Origin: Macrobrachium rosenbergii
Taxonomy: Eukaryota > Arthropoda > Malacostraca > Decapoda > Palaemonidae
Reading direction: 5' to 3'
Length of the DNA: 64,000 nucleotides
Assembly (NCBI RefSeq): GCF_040412425.1
Contig: NC_089744.1
Coordinates: 22,834,501-22,898,500, forward strand
In this document: one piece after another, positions 33,440-44,747 of the stretch
Layout of the letters: every line of letters starts with the position of its first letter
How positions within the stretch are numbered: the stretch's first letter is position 1
Notes under the pieces: model-generated
The model's database searches: none
What the model saw: the letters and a program-made list of their open reading frames with translations, nothing else
Told to the model about the DNA's origin: nothing
Program-made: the position numbers and the translations under genes

Positions 33440-33713
33440 TACGAAACTTGAGTGGCAAAACTATACTAAACAGATCAGCAAGATTAATAAAGGGTGCTGC
33501 CCTGCATGACAGGATTTAGCCTGTATTGCTCCAAGTTAGAATGACTTGCTATTGGCTCCTTGTTCACCCTAGAATACAGATTAAAGTATGCAATGACTCC
33601 AAGCTATTAAGACTAGGTATCCCAAATATCTGAATGACTTGCTGCATACATTACAACCAACAGATAAAAAAAATAGCTACAGGTAGAGAATTTGACCTAA
33701 AACTGCACAAAAT
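33440..33713 (+). pseudogene. LINE reverse-transcriptase 3' remnant (CR1/L2-like) a
   Basis: Decayed sequence reading R-S-A-R-L-I-K-G-A-A then P-V-L and RLGIPNI-like words. It corresponds to the C-terminal RT extension common in CR1/L2-type LINEs (consensus form: LNRPARLIKG ... TPxL ... LHWLP). Homologous pieces occur at 36440, 41285 and 53490. Confidence 0.5.
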
Positions 33714-33890
33714 ACAGTAACAGTCACATTATCAAAAGTGATCGCTCTGCCCAGACACTACACAGTGGTAAAACAGCTATATTTCTATAGTGTTTAACTT
33801 TTGTACAAGGTGTTTGGCATCCATTTTGGGCAATTCTGAATGTATTTATCCATTCAGAGGCTACCTCACACCCTGTAGAAAGATTTGCTA
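33714..33890 (+). pseudogene. Merlin-type transposase remnant 9, C-terminal part
   Basis: Only the segment from the 'cacattatcaaaagtgatc' region to the G-V-x-H-P-F-W-A-I-L / VYP tail is present. It is joined on the left to LINE sequence. Confidence 0.5.
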
Positions 33891-34186
33891 TCTGGGCCAG
33901 AAATAACTTATCCAGATATACTTCCACAGTCAAAAGTAAGCAACCACAGAAGGCAAAAGAAAGGAGGTTGGAACTCCCAACAAATTCGACTGACTGTTGG
34001 TCAGAGTCCACAGACTCCATCTCATGCCTCTTAGTCCCATCAACACTACCAGTGTGTTATAGCATAAGCCAGCTTCAGCTTATTCCATCCACCACTATAA
34101 ATAGAGCAAAGTCAAATCAAGACTAATATAGAGAGTGAATAACAGTGAATTGTGTGTAATGGTGTGCTTATCAGTAGACCAGACAA

Positions 34187-34188
<2 letters not shown>

Positions 34189-34256
<68 letters not shown>
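34189..34256 (+). repeat. (GT)n microsatellite
   Basis: 34 GT repeats. In the paralogous block near 43570-43590 this tract is replaced by a short CT-rich run. Confidence 0.98.
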
Positions 34257-34261
<5 letters not shown>

Positions 34262-34760
34262 CCAGGAAACCAAGTGGGAGGAAGGGATCCTGAGGAGTCT
34301 TAGCCAAAGGTTACATAAATATGGCACAAGCAACAAGCCACAGAAATACAAAAACTAGGTGTTAATATTGTACATCACAACAGTTCATTTGGGTACAAGA
34401 GAAATAAAACATTGTTAAAAAGCAATTGTAAGATTTAAGATTCAAAACCAAGGACTTAAAACTTCAGGAAATGGGCTTCTTAATGTGATAACCTATGCAG
34501 ATTAACTTCAAGCAGAAGATACTGTCGCAGCCACTTCAAATATATATTCCTTTGTTAATTCAACTGGATCCCCCATGAAAAAACTATTCTACATGTGCTA
34601 GAACTTCAAAACATTGTAAAATGTTATTGGAACATTTATATGCCATTTCAATTTTTTTTTTCACTATTTTAATAGGGAGTTTTTACCTATCTACAAATTT
34701 CTAGCCAAGTTTCAGTTTTAGTACCATATATAGCACAAATAAAACTTTACACAATGAGAC

Positions 34761-34763
<3 letters not shown>

Positions 34764-34821
<58 letters not shown>
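34764..34821 (+). repeat. (GA)n microsatellite
   Basis: About 29 GA repeats at the unit's usual position. Confidence 0.98.
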
Positions 34822-34824
<3 letters not shown>

Positions 34825-35213
34825 ATAAATTGTCAGTTTAATCTGCCATTTAGGAAGCAATCCAAAAGCTATGATTAACTGGTACACATGAATGGGACGA
34901 CCCACCATGACTAGACTATTCAATGAATGGGACGACCCACCATGACTAGACTATTCAAGAGATATTGTGGCACTTATTCATTAAGACTGAATTGCTGGCA
35001 AATTAAATGACAGCTGGTAGTGGGGCAACCAGCATTTGTAACAGACATTGTTGAAAAGTTAAGAAAACCAAAAGATCTGTTAAGTTTAATGGTGAACTAC
35101 ACAGCATTGATGCACTGACCAACTCTCTACAGTCAATGACAAAAAATCCTATAGTCAACCACTGATGTCAGGAAGGTGTTAATTCTTTAGATTCCCTTTG
35201 CTGGGGGTAGAGT

Positions 35214-35730
35214 AACCCACTTTCTAAAGTTGGGGTCTACCCACTTTCTAAAGTTGGGGTCTACCCACTTTCTAAAGTTGGGGGGTCTACCCACTTTCTA
35301 AAGTTGGGGGGTCTACCCACTTTCTAAAGTTGGGGGGTCTACCCACTTTCTAAAGTTGGGGGGTCTACCCACTTTCTAAAGTTGGGGGGTCTACCCACTT
35401 TCTAAAGTTGGGGGTCTACCCACTTTCTAAAGTTGGGGGTCTACCCACTTTCTAAAGTTGGGGGTCTACCCACTTTCTAAAGTTGGGGGTCTACCCACTT
35501 TCTAAAGTTGGGGGTCTACCCACTTTCTAAAGTTGGGGTCTACCCACTTTCTAAAGTTGGGGGTCTACCCACTTTCTAAAGTTGGGGTCTACCCACTTTC
35601 TAAAGTTGGGGTCTACCCACTTTCTAAAGTTGGGGGTCTACCCACTTTCTAAAGTTGGGGGGTCTACCCACTTTCTAAAGTTGGGGTCTACCCACTTTCT
35701 AAAGTTGGGGGTCTACCCACTTTCTAAAGT
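35214..35730 (+). repeat. 24-26 bp minisatellite, array 1
   Basis: About 21 head-to-tail copies of a unit reading tctacccactttctaaag then ttgggg. Copies differ almost only in G-run length (4 to 6). A single ancestral-looking copy occurs in other units (gggtaggcccac near 5712; ggtctacccac near 52830), so the array grew from normal unit sequence. Array 2 lies at 45385-45870. Confidence 0.97.
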
Positions 35731-35858
35731 TTAAAATGTTTAAAATCTCAAAAAGATTAACAGTTCATGGCAACTGTGCTGGCTAAGTTTAAAAAAAGCT
35801 GTAGACTTAGCATTCAAACACCCCTGTTTGGTATTTAACAGTGGTATTAAGTTCAGCT

Positions 35859-36250
35859 TTTGATTTTATTGCTGGATGTTCTGCGGCACTGACCAATGAA
35901 CCCATTTGCCAAGACATTCCAGACTGCTCAGTTGAAACTACTCCTGGTGCTGTTGCATAACTATCTTCCAGAAACCACTATTTCCAAATACTGGAAGTTG
36001 TAAAACAGCACTCAAAAAACTATATCCAGCATAACAGTTAAGCACAGCATTAAACTTCAATTAGAGTGACCTGGAAGTACACCTAGCACAGTCACAGTCT
36101 CACATTCTCAAAAGTGATCTCTCCCCCAAGACACTACACTGAATGGTACAACAGCTATTTTTCTAAAGTGCTTAAATATTCTAAGGTATTGCATGGCAAT
36201 TTTGGGCACTGTTTATCCACTCAAGAGCTACCAAACACCCCTAGCATATT
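35859..36250 (+). pseudogene. Merlin-type transposase remnant 10
   Basis: Block order as in other remnants, with the C-terminal L-K-Y-S-K-V-L-H-G-N-F-G segment near 36170. Paralogue of the remnant at 45938. Confidence 0.55.
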
Positions 36251-36439
36251 TCCTATCAGGGGAAAAAAAATTATCCAGGTCTACATCTCTGTCAACAAGA
36301 AACCAAAGGCAGCAAATGAAAGGCCCAAAGCATACACCTCAGTTCCATCAACACCTTATCAGAGCCTGTGGTGGCATAAACTTGATCTAACCTAACCACT
36401 AATTAGTCAAATCAACTCAAGACAAGGATTACAAAATTT

Positions 36440-36700
36440 AAGTGGCAAAACTATACTAAATAGACCAGCAAGATTAATAACGGGTGCTGCCCTGTGTGAC
36501 AGGATTAAACCTGTATTGTTCAGAGTTAAGACTGGCTTCCTATTGGCGCCTTGTTCCACCTAGAATAAAGAAATGTAATGACTCCCTAAGCTACTAAGAC
36601 TAGGTAACCAAAATTATCTGAATGACTTGCTGCATATAATACAACAAACATAACACAAAAATAGCTACAAGTACAGAGTTTGTCCTGAAGTTGCACCTAC
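36440..36700 (+). pseudogene. LINE reverse-transcriptase 3' remnant (CR1/L2-like) b
   Basis: Reads NRPARLITGAALCDRIKPVL near 36455-36520 in one frame, then decays. Same family as 33440, 41285 and 53490. Confidence 0.6.
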
Positions 36701-36711
36701 CTGTAGTACAG

Positions 36712-36880
36712 TAAGTATCCCACATTCTCAAAAGGATCGCTCTGCCCAGACACAGAATGGTACAAAAACTAATCTTCTATAAAGTGTTTGACTATGTTAT
36801 ATAAGGTGTTGGGCATCCATTTTGAGCAATTCTGAAAGTATTTATCTACTCCGATGCTACCTTAACAACCCTGCAGAAAA
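36712..36880 (+). pseudogene. Merlin-type transposase remnant 11, C-terminal part
   Basis: Carries only the tail blocks (cattctcaaaaggatcgctc through gttgggcatccattttgagc). Paralogue of 46612-46690. Confidence 0.5.
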
Positions 36881-37137
36881 TTTGTTATCTGGGCTAGAAA
36901 TAACTTCCCAGATATACTTCCACCGCTACCATAGAAGGCAAAGAAATGAGGTTGGAACTCCAAACAAATTCAACTTGTGACTGTTGGTCAGTTATAGTCC
37001 AGAGACCCATCTCATGCCTCTTCAACCCTTCAAAGCCTTACCAGAGAATGTGATAAATCAGCTTCATGTAATCCAACCACTACTGTAATTAGAGCCAAGT
37101 CAATTCAAGATAAAGACAAGGTGTGGTTCACATCTGA

Positions 37138-37440
37138 CAATTATACAATTATACAAGATTGTTGGAAGTTGTACAACAGTACTCAAAAACTATATCCAGC
37201 ATAACAGTTAATCACAATATTTAAACTTTCGTTAAAGAGTGTGGAGATGCTCACAGAGTCTCACAAGGATAGCTCTGTCCAGACACAACACAATGGTAGA
37301 AGAGCTTTTTTTCTATGAAAGTGTTTTGTACTCTAGGTGTTGCATGCTCATTTTGGATGTTTCTGAAGTTGTTGTTTATCCACTAAGATACTGTACCTAA
37401 CACCCTCTGCAGATTGTGTGATCAGAGCCAAAATACAACT
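37138..37440 (+). pseudogene. Merlin-type transposase remnant 12
   Basis: Starts mid-way in the TTI region because of the deletion at 37120-37140. Continues through shifted tail blocks to ctaacaccctctgcagatt. Paralogue of 48046-48310. Confidence 0.55.
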
Positions 37441-38136
37441 TATCCAGACATACTTCCAATCAACAGCAAGCAACAGTAGATGCCAAAAGAAAATGTGGCA
37501 ATCCAAACAAATTTAACTCTTGACTGTTGGTCAGAAGAAATCCATCTGTCTTAGTCCCATCAACACTGTCAGACCCTGCGATGGCTTGAGCCAGCTTGAA
37601 CTATAATTATAGTAAAGTCAGTTCAAGATTAGTATTAGGCAGACTTAGTCTAGCAGGTCTGGGAGAGCTGGGGATAAAATGCAGTGATGTCAGATCTCTT
37701 CAGTTCTTTAGAGATGTCACACCACTGAACAAAAATGGTATTGCTAATGTCCTTAAGATAGCCATAATGATTGATCCGGTCAACCTCAAATGGTAATTAT
37801 GTAACTTTGCTGATACAGGCAGCAGACGAGGTAACCAGGATTTGTAACGGAGATTACTAAAGTTAGGAAAACTACACTAGACAAAACTTTCTATAGTCAA
37901 TCCCAGATTAAGAAAGACTAGTTTTAGTAGCCTGTGAACCTGATATTCATAAAGCTATTCACGAGAAAGGTATTAGTTATGTTACAATGGAGAACATGTA
38001 AACATACATTACTTTATGACCTGTTCTATGTTAAACATTAACAGTTTATAGTAGGCTAACTGTGCTGGTAGTTTAAAAAAACCTGTAGATTTAACAATCA
38101 AACACCACTGTTTGGTTTGGTTAACAGTGATTCACA

Positions 38137-38442
38137 TTCAGCTTTTGCTTTTATTGCTGGATGTTCGGTGGCACTGACCAAGAAACACCACCTCATTTGC
38201 GTTCCAGACTGCTCAAATGAAACTACTACTGGTGTCACTGGACAACTAATCTTCCAGAAACCACAATTATATCTGATTCTGGAATATGTACAATACTCAA
38301 GACACCATATCCACCATAACAATCATTATTAAACTTCAGTTTGAGAAACCTTTGAGTGACCTGCAGGTGAACATGGTATACAATACATTTCTCAAAATTT
38401 TTGAGTCCCTCTCCCCAGACTCTACACAATGGTAAAACAGCT
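38137..38442 (+). pseudogene. Merlin-type transposase remnant 13, interrupted
   Basis: FGGTD near 38163 and LPETTIISDSG near 38250 are readable. It is cut at acagctattt (38442) by a DIRS terminus; the uninterrupted paralogue continues at 49345. Confidence 0.65.
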
Positions 38443-38930
38443 ATTTCTGAGTTCGACCTGTATCACCCGGTGAAATAACCATTAAGCATTTATTTCTAGG
38501 TATAAGTATTGCTAAAAATACCAGAGAAAAAAACTATCAGGAATGCTGGGGTTACTACCCCCAGTTCTATCATCTATCAACCGTCCAGGAATTCACCGCT
38601 TCTAAGTTAAGTACCATCTTCTTGTGGGGTTTTATAGTTTGAGGCTTCTTATTTAACCTCTAATTCAATAATTACGGGGTTAAATATATCAAGCGTTCCT
38701 CCGCGTTCGTCTCGCCTCGGCCATGTTGGCCTTTGTTCACGTATAACCTTAGCAGCGTGATTCTGCTGGTGTTTGGCACGGTTATATATCTATTTTGTGT
38801 TATTTATTAATTATGCCACTTCAGGAAGTTCCTTTTTGACGGATTGTTCTTTCGTCGACGGGGGATGTTGTGCCCGTATCGTAACATAACTATGGTCACG
38901 CAGTCTAGAGATAGCAGCAGCTTTAATTTT
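38443..38930 (+). mobile_element. DIRS terminal fragment
   Basis: 38443-38476 is the same terminus as 13847-13880. Following blocks also match the 13.9-kb DIRS leader (gctggggttactaccccca; taagttaagtaccatcttct), with about 240 bp of that leader missing. Similarity fades after 38640 into a GC-richer stretch of uncertain origin before unit-like sequence near 38935. No coding sequence. Confidence 0.65.
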
Positions 38931-39163
38931 CCCAAGTTCGTCGACTAAAGTTAAATGACAGCAGCTAGTGCACAGGAGATAATTAACAGACAAATGTAAC
39001 CAAGGCCTTGAAGATATTCTCAAAGCCTCAGCTCATTTCCAGGTAGTTTCCTACCTTACTCTTGTATTCCTACCCACCCCTAGCTGTTTTATTGCTTCCC
39101 TCACTAGATGCCTGTACATTCTGCATCTGCACCGAAACTTCTCGCTACCCACACTTCCGCCAC
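38931..39163 (+). repeat. unit sequence then dispersed repeat R, copy 2 (left part)
   Basis: 38935-39010 resembles 47325-47410. 39020-39163 resembles 24890-25005 (repeat R). The right part resumes at 40516 after the LINE. Confidence 0.6.
39151..39163 (+). repeat. LINE target-site duplication, left
   Basis: acacttccgccac, repeated exactly at 40516-40528. Confidence 0.85.
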
Positions 39164-40440
39164 AATAGACATAAGTAAAGCCTTTGACACCATCTCTAGA
39201 CCACTTCTCATCAACAAAGTTTACAACACCACACTACACAACAACACCAAATGCTGGCTCGCCAATTACCTAACAGACAGACAAGCATTTGTACACTACA
39301 ATGGCGAGTCATCCAAAATCAGAAACTTCCCGAACGGCGTCCCACAAGGCTCCGTCCTAAGCCCAACACTTTTCAACCTATTCATGCATGACATACCAAC
39401 ACCACCTAACAACATATACATCTCCTCATATGCAGACAATCTAACAATCATATCAATACATGCAGACAAAAACGTATGCTCCACACAAGTACAGACTGAC
39501 ATAACTTGAAAACTGGCTCACACAACAGATTACAGGTAGCACCAACAAAATCCACAAGTACACTACTCACTAGTCACAACAAAGAACATCAGTACAGACC
39601 CACAGCAACGTTGAACAACACCACAATTCCACACACACGAAACAAAAATCCTAAGAGTCACATACAACGCTTCAGTGTCATTTGCTCCACATGTCAGTAA
39701 CATCAAGAAATGCAGACCTAAACTAAATGCACTAAGATCACTAACAGGCACAACATTTGGACAACAAAAAGAAACGCTCATCACATTATACAAACATAAT
39801 AAACTACGCCAGCCCAGCCTGGCACCCTGCCATATCCAACACACAACTAAAACTACAAATACAAAACACAGCTCTTAGAATCATCCTTGGCAGTACACAA
39901 TCCACACCAATAGAACACTTACACGCCGAAACCAAGATTCTCACCATCAGGCAACACTTAGACATGAGAGGCACACAATTCTTGGCATCTGTCAAACACA
40001 AACAGCCCATGCTATTACCTTCACGACCACCCTCCAACACACAGGCAAATAGCGAATACACCACACAGACACTATACAAATATCTTAAATTCTATACCAC
40101 CACCCACAAACATCACACAAAACAAAAAGCACATCCATACTCACCTCACCAGACAAGCACTTAATAACCTTCCCAACAACAAAATACTCGGCACCCCCCC
40201 ACCCACCATAAGCAGCACAGAAACACAGCTCTCAAGATTGGAGAGAGTACACCTGACTACTTCGCTGTGGTCATCACCAATCACTAAACACCTACAAACA
40301 CTGCATAGACAACACCCAAACAGACATATGTCCACTGCCAAGTTAATCCCCACACAATTACACATCTCTTAGTAGACTGCCCTAACTTGGCAGCCCTTAG
40401 ACAACAACAGCATCCACACTACCACACAGTTATGGTCAGA
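39164..40440 (+). pseudogene. Jockey-like reverse transcriptase, partial, frameshifted
   Basis: The RT domain starts at the truncation point with IDISKAFDTI (catalytic Asp of motif A). GVPQGSVLSPTLFN (motif B) and YADN follow; the last replaces the usual YADD, so the second catalytic Asp pair is altered. The frame is lost at 39510. Other frames then give VSNIKKCRPKLNALRSLTGT, INYASPAWHP and ALRIILGSTQSTPIEHLHAE, the thumb and C-terminal region shared by Jockey-clade elements. Near 40300-40400 a C/H cluster and HLLVDCPNLAALR resemble the usual C-terminal end. Endonuclease and ORF1 are missing through truncation. Confidence 0.8.
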
Positions 40441-40515
40441 TCCAGTAAGCGTGGTGTCGTCCTTGAGCGGTGCAGGCTTCCTGGCATAACAGTCTGGGGA
40501 ACCACAACAACAACA
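39164..40515 (+). mobile_element. 5'-truncated non-LTR retrotransposon (Jockey-like)
   Basis: The element begins inside the reverse-transcriptase domain and ends in a short (caa)n tail at about 40500-40515. It is flanked by a 13-bp target-site duplication. Codon use is A/C-rich, unlike the array. This is classic target-primed insertion with 5' truncation. It interrupts repeat R, whose uninterrupted form is at 24880-25385. Confidence 0.85.
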
Positions 40516-40888
40516 ACACTTCCGCCACTTTTCACCTTCCCCCGAGTTTGGGGGATGTGAGGAGCTCTATCTCCCTGCCTTCCCCCACTTTACTCACCTC
40601 CCCTCAGCCACTCCCTCCCTGTGACAAATGGCTCCCTGGCATTTTACAGCTCCGAAGAAAGCTTCCATAACGTGAACATGTCTGATTCGTTTGTGCATGT
40701 TCCCCTTCCCAAAACCATGAATTCCCACAGTCCCCCTTTACTGTTGGGTAGAGTTAAGGGGGCGAACAACAGTTGACCAGCAACTAATGTCTCCCCCTCA
40801 GCAGCCCTAAAAGTATAGGAAAAACCAATTTTCAAGGTAAAAACAAGTGCAGTCTTATGAAAAGACTTGGGCGATTGTCAGTTGATTA
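40516..40888 (+). repeat. dispersed repeat R, copy 2 (right part)
   Basis: Begins with the second target duplication (40516-40528) and matches 25005-25375. It ends at the TA where the MITE inserted. Confidence 0.7.
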
Positions 40889-41231
40889 CAGTAAACACCC
40901 CGTATTCGCGTTCTCATGGTTCGCGGACTTTCGCATTCGCGGGTTACTCTGTCAAACATATCTAGCCATCATTCGCGGAAAATTCGCCCATTCGCGTTAT
41001 TTTTCACAGAAATATTCACTAATTACTGTATTTTCATATATTTTTCATGAATAAATGCATTTTGTGATAAAACTAATACTCAGGTATAAGCATTTTTACA
41101 GGGTTTTCCTTGGTTTAAGCTATCAAAATGGGCAGTTCTAAGTGTTTTTAGATGGGTTTTAAGTATTCGCGGATTTGACCTATTCGCGGGTGGGTGTGGG
41201 ACGCATCCCCCGTGAATACGGGGGTTCACTG
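40889..41231. mobile_element. pogo/Tigger-like MITE, 343 bp
   Basis: Inverted termini of about 24 bp start cagtaaacaccccgtattcg and end with the complement of cagtgaacccccgtattc. It is flanked by TA on both sides. The interior repeats 'ttcgcgg' words and has no coding capacity. The homologous site near 25371-25385 lacks the element (gttgattactgcacc), proving insertion. CAGT-start termini with TA duplications are the hallmark of the pogo/Tigger group; the family name is inferred. Confidence 0.85.
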
Positions 41232-41284
41232 TACTGCAACTATTGACCTGCCTCAGAAAAAACTTAAGTTGCAAATATATACAA

Positions 41285-41445
41285 AATACACTGAACAGAC
41301 CAGCAAGATTAATAAAGGGTGCTGCACCACTTCAAAAGATTACGCCTGAATTGTCCAGAGTCAAACTGTCTCCGCATTGGCTCCTCGTTAAAAGACACTC
41401 CAAGCTCTCAAGACCAGGTGTCCAGAATATCTGAACTTAATGTGT
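41285..41445 (+). pseudogene. LINE reverse-transcriptase 3' remnant (CR1/L2-like) c
   Basis: LNRPARLIKGAAPLQKITPE, then a shortened HWL motif, readable in one frame: the conserved segment after the RT palm in CR1/L2-type LINEs. Confidence 0.65.
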
Positions 41446-41639
41446 ATACCACCACCAGCCACTGGGAAGGACGTGTCTGAGTGTGAAAAGCTCCTGACCT
41501 TGTGCAATGTTCAAAGTGAATATGAAGGAGGAAAAAGAAAATGCTGTAGAAATTAAATCGACTAAAGGGAAGATCCAACTATCATATGAACATATCTCAA
41601 TTATGAAGCAGCAAGTAAAGATGGAACACTAAATAAAAT

Positions 41640-42600
41640 ACTGAAGACAATGCTCTGGGGAAGTTGAGGAGGAAGGAACTTTCTGTGAAATGTGTGACTT
41701 ATTGGTTCCATTATGAATGTTCAGGTATCGAGGTCAGATACACACCCATACTTCGTAGTGATAATACTGTGAATCTGTAATAATTGCAAGAGGCCTGCAC
41801 AAAAAAAAAACTCATTGAAGATGAACTTTAAGGAATGAAAGAAAAGATATTAAAGTTGATTCAGGATTCATCTCAAAACAGTGCCGTAACGATCAACATA
41901 GATGAAATCCAAAATAAAATTGATAATGTTGATAAAGATTTAAAGAGCATGATAAACATGGACAAAAGTTTAGGCTGAATCACTGAAGACTAAAGTGCTT
42001 CTGGTCAAATCTACAAGGAGCACAGCAGCTAAAGAAAAGAAATTATGAGTAAAATAACGGCACCAGTTGAACAGGTTAAAACAACAAGAGATGGACACTT
42101 GTAGATTTCCACAGGAAAAACTTAGAAAAGGCAAAATTGGAGATTCAGAAAATCAACAATATATCAGTAAATGAGAAGGGTAAACTTAAACCAAACAATA
42201 GTAGTCTATGTCCCAAAGGATGATATTGTCAATAACACTGTACAGAAAAATACATGGATAGGTAGCCTCATTTCTGAAAATGACGACCTGAAAATTGTAA
42301 AGGAAATGATAGCCAAAGATGACAAAAACACTATGAAATGCACACCACAAATACAAAAGGCTATCTATGATAGAGGTGACAAATTGTGTACACTGTATAG
42401 CTGTTGTAAAGTATACAACTGTTACATGCCCTATCAATGCTATGTCAGGAATTTGGTCACAGCACAACAAATTGTAGAAATGACCCAGCTTGCCCTAGAT
42501 GTAAAAATCACAAATCAAATGGATGTGCTAGCAATATCATCAAGTGTAAAAATTGTGCAAAGGTAGGTCATAGTGATACGAAGAGCACATGATGGCCTTA
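41640..42600 (+). pseudogene. non-LTR retrotransposon ORF1 (gag-like), decayed
   Basis: Reading across frames gives, in order: a PHD-like start (GTFCEMCDLLV ... YECSGI, about 41675-41715); a Lys/Asp-rich coiled-coil-like stretch with IDEIQNKIDNVDKDLKSM (about 41900-41955); a region open from 42171 to 42440 (IQKAIYDRGDKLCTLYS, KVYNCYMPYQCY); and zinc knuckles (CQEFGHSTTNC, CPRCKNH, CKNCAKVGHSD) to about 42590. PHD finger, coiled coil and CCHC knuckles are the architecture of ORF1 in several CR1/Jockey-type LINEs. A minus-strand relative lies at 60050-60310. No full frame survives. Confidence 0.65.
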
Positions 42601-43074
42601 AGTACACAGTATATAAAGAATGTGTCAAAGGTGAAAAATACAGATCTTTGCTTTCACTAAATCTTCAATGCAATTTAATAAAAATTTAAACTTAAGACTC
42701 CTATTCTGCAGGAGAAAATTATAAAATATAAGAATCTCCTTATTTGGAAAATGTACAAAGGCCTGCCAGAGGGAATTTTCCCTGTGGAAGGCTGTACATA
42801 AAACTAAAGTTAAACACTATTAAAGTGACAGTGAAACAATATAGTAAAACCTTGCTTTAAGGGACCGGAACCAACGGACGTCAGACTTCTTGGACAAAAT
42901 CTGGCCAAGGGTGGTGGCTTCCATTGTCCAAGTGTATTTCCATGTATGTCAGTGGTTATTGCACCTACTGTAGGCTGAGGCTAGCTGATAAATATGATTT
43001 AGGGAGAAAAAGCTTTACTTTCACAGAATCAGCTTTAAAGGATCTTAAAGCGAGATTTTACTGCTACAGGTAGA
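42601..43074 (+). other. spacer, possible LINE or MITE debris
   Basis: No gene. 'tagtaaaaccttgctttaag' at 42841 resembles one end of a pogo-like element, but no matching second end was found. Confidence 0.3.
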
Positions 43075-43330
43075 TAGTTACTGGAGCCAAGATAATTCCA
43101 AAGTAGGCTTCAGAACCTTTAAATTTGCTGCTCCAAGATTATACAATAAAATGCTCCCACTATTTCCAGCAGACAATATATAAAATTGTTCGTGAAACAA
43201 ATTAAAATCAATCTTCCTGAGTGATATAACTGTAAATTTGACTGATATGAAATATCCCTTATAATAAAGAATCTTAGAATTTGTCTAAATTATATAATCT
43301 TTGATGAAATGAGTGAAGATTAAACAGTAA
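43075..43330 (+). pseudogene. LINE 3' end (CR1/L2-like)
   Basis: FRTFKFAAPRLYNK at about 43110-43150 is the conserved C-terminal segment (xFAAPRLYNxLP) of CR1/L2-type RT proteins. A decayed tail follows. Related tails are at 3940-4105 and 53870-54090. Confidence 0.65.
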
Positions 43331-43589
43331 CATTATTATTGTGACAGGCCAAGATGATGTCACAGCCTCAGGCAGGGGCTACACTTGTTAATCTAAACCT
43401 TAGAGAATAGGCTAGCTGTAGTACGTAAGTGTTCAGATACTGAATCTGGAAGGTGTTGCATGTCCACTTTGGGCATATTTGAAATTAAGTGCTTAGGTGA
43501 GACTTGGGTCTGGCAGTGCTGGATGGGACACTTAATAGCTTTCATAAAGCTTACCTCTTTGACTAGCATCTCTCTCCCCCTCTCTCTTT
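43331..43589 (+). repeat. array-unit noncoding sequence
   Basis: Similar to 4060-4200 and 11480-11550; contains a short CT run near 43566-43588. No gene. Confidence 0.5.
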
Positions 43590-44102
43590 GTAAAAACCAA
43601 GTGGAAGGAAAACAAGTGGGAGGAAGGGATCCTGAGGAGTCTTAGCCAAAGGTTACATAAATATGGCACAAGCAACAAGCCACAGAAATACATAAAACTA
43701 GGTGTTAATATTGTACATCACAACAGTTCATTTGGGTACAAGAGAAATAAAACTGTTAAAAAGCAATTGTAAGATTTAAGATTCGAAACCAAGGACTCAA
43801 AACTTCAGGAAATGGACTTCTTAATGTGATAACCTATGCAGATTAACTTCAAGCAGAAGATACTGTCGCAGCCACTTCAAATATATATTCCTTTGTTAAT
43901 TCAACTGGATCCCCCATGAAAAAAGTATTTACATGTGCTAGAACTTCAAAACATTGTAAAATGTTATTGGAACATTTATATGCCATTTCAATTTTTTTTT
44001 TTCACTATTTTATTAGGGAGCTTTTACCTATCTACAAATTTCTAGCCAAATTTCAGTTTTAGTACCATATATAGCACAAAAAACTTTACACAATTGAGAC
44101 CA

Positions 44103-44104
<2 letters not shown>

Positions 44105-44188
<84 letters not shown>
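44105..44188 (+). repeat. (GA)n microsatellite
   Basis: About 41 GA repeats, longer than the block 1 tract (34764). Confidence 0.98.
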
Positions 44189-44190
<2 letters not shown>

Positions 44191-44205
44191 AATTGTCAAG
44201 TTTAA

Positions 44206-44747
44206 TCTGCCATTTAGGAAGCAAGCCAAAAGCTATGATTAACTGGTACACATGAATGAGACGACCCACCATGACTAGACTATTCAAGAGATATTGTGGC
44301 ACATTCATTAAGACTGAATTGCTGGCAAATTAAATGACAGCTGGTAGTGAACAGGAGAAAACAGGTACAGTATATGTAGCCAGGGGAAACTAATGTATTG
44401 ATGATTAACACAATTTTGGTAAAAATCAGAATAAAATGGAGGTTAATACCCTTGAAGATATACTGATTGACAGAAGTCTGCCATTTAGGAAGCAAGCCAA
44501 AAGCTATGATTAACTGGTACACATGAATGGGACGACCCACCATGACTAGACTATTCAAGAGATATTGTGGCACATTCATTAAGACTGAATTGCTGGCAAA
44601 TTAAATGACAGCTGGTAGTGAACAGGAGAAAACAGGTACAGTATATGTAGCCAGGGGAAACTAATGTATTGATGATTAACACAATTTTGGTAAAAATCAG
44701 AATAAAATGGAGGTTAATACCCTTGAAGATATACTGATTGACAGAAG
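44206..44747 (+). repeat. 271-bp direct tandem duplication
   Basis: 44206-44476 is repeated at 44477-44747 with almost no differences (one seen: atgaatgag versus atgaatggg). Block 1 has only one copy, so it arose after the segmental duplication. Confidence 0.9.

Larger units (their letters stand above)
34257..38442 (+). repeat. segmental duplication block 1
   Basis: Matches 43590-49350 in order and orientation: a 'gtgggaggaagggatcctga' start, GA tract, minisatellite, Merlin remnants and unit sequences. Block 1 lacks about 1.1 kb present in block 2 (46905-48050), joined here at about 37120-37140, and has a LINE remnant at 36440-36700 that block 2 lacks. Corresponding points are about 9.3 kb apart at the left and 10.9 kb apart at the right. 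Confidence 0.85.

Noticed and set aside
35214..35730. G-quadruplex array from the GGGG runs
   Set aside because: G runs are about 20 bases apart, too far for ordinary intramolecular quadruplex loops.
42841..42900. Possible pogo-like terminus (tagtaaaaccttgctttaag)
   Set aside because: Only one end seen and no matching inverted end or TA pair found nearby.
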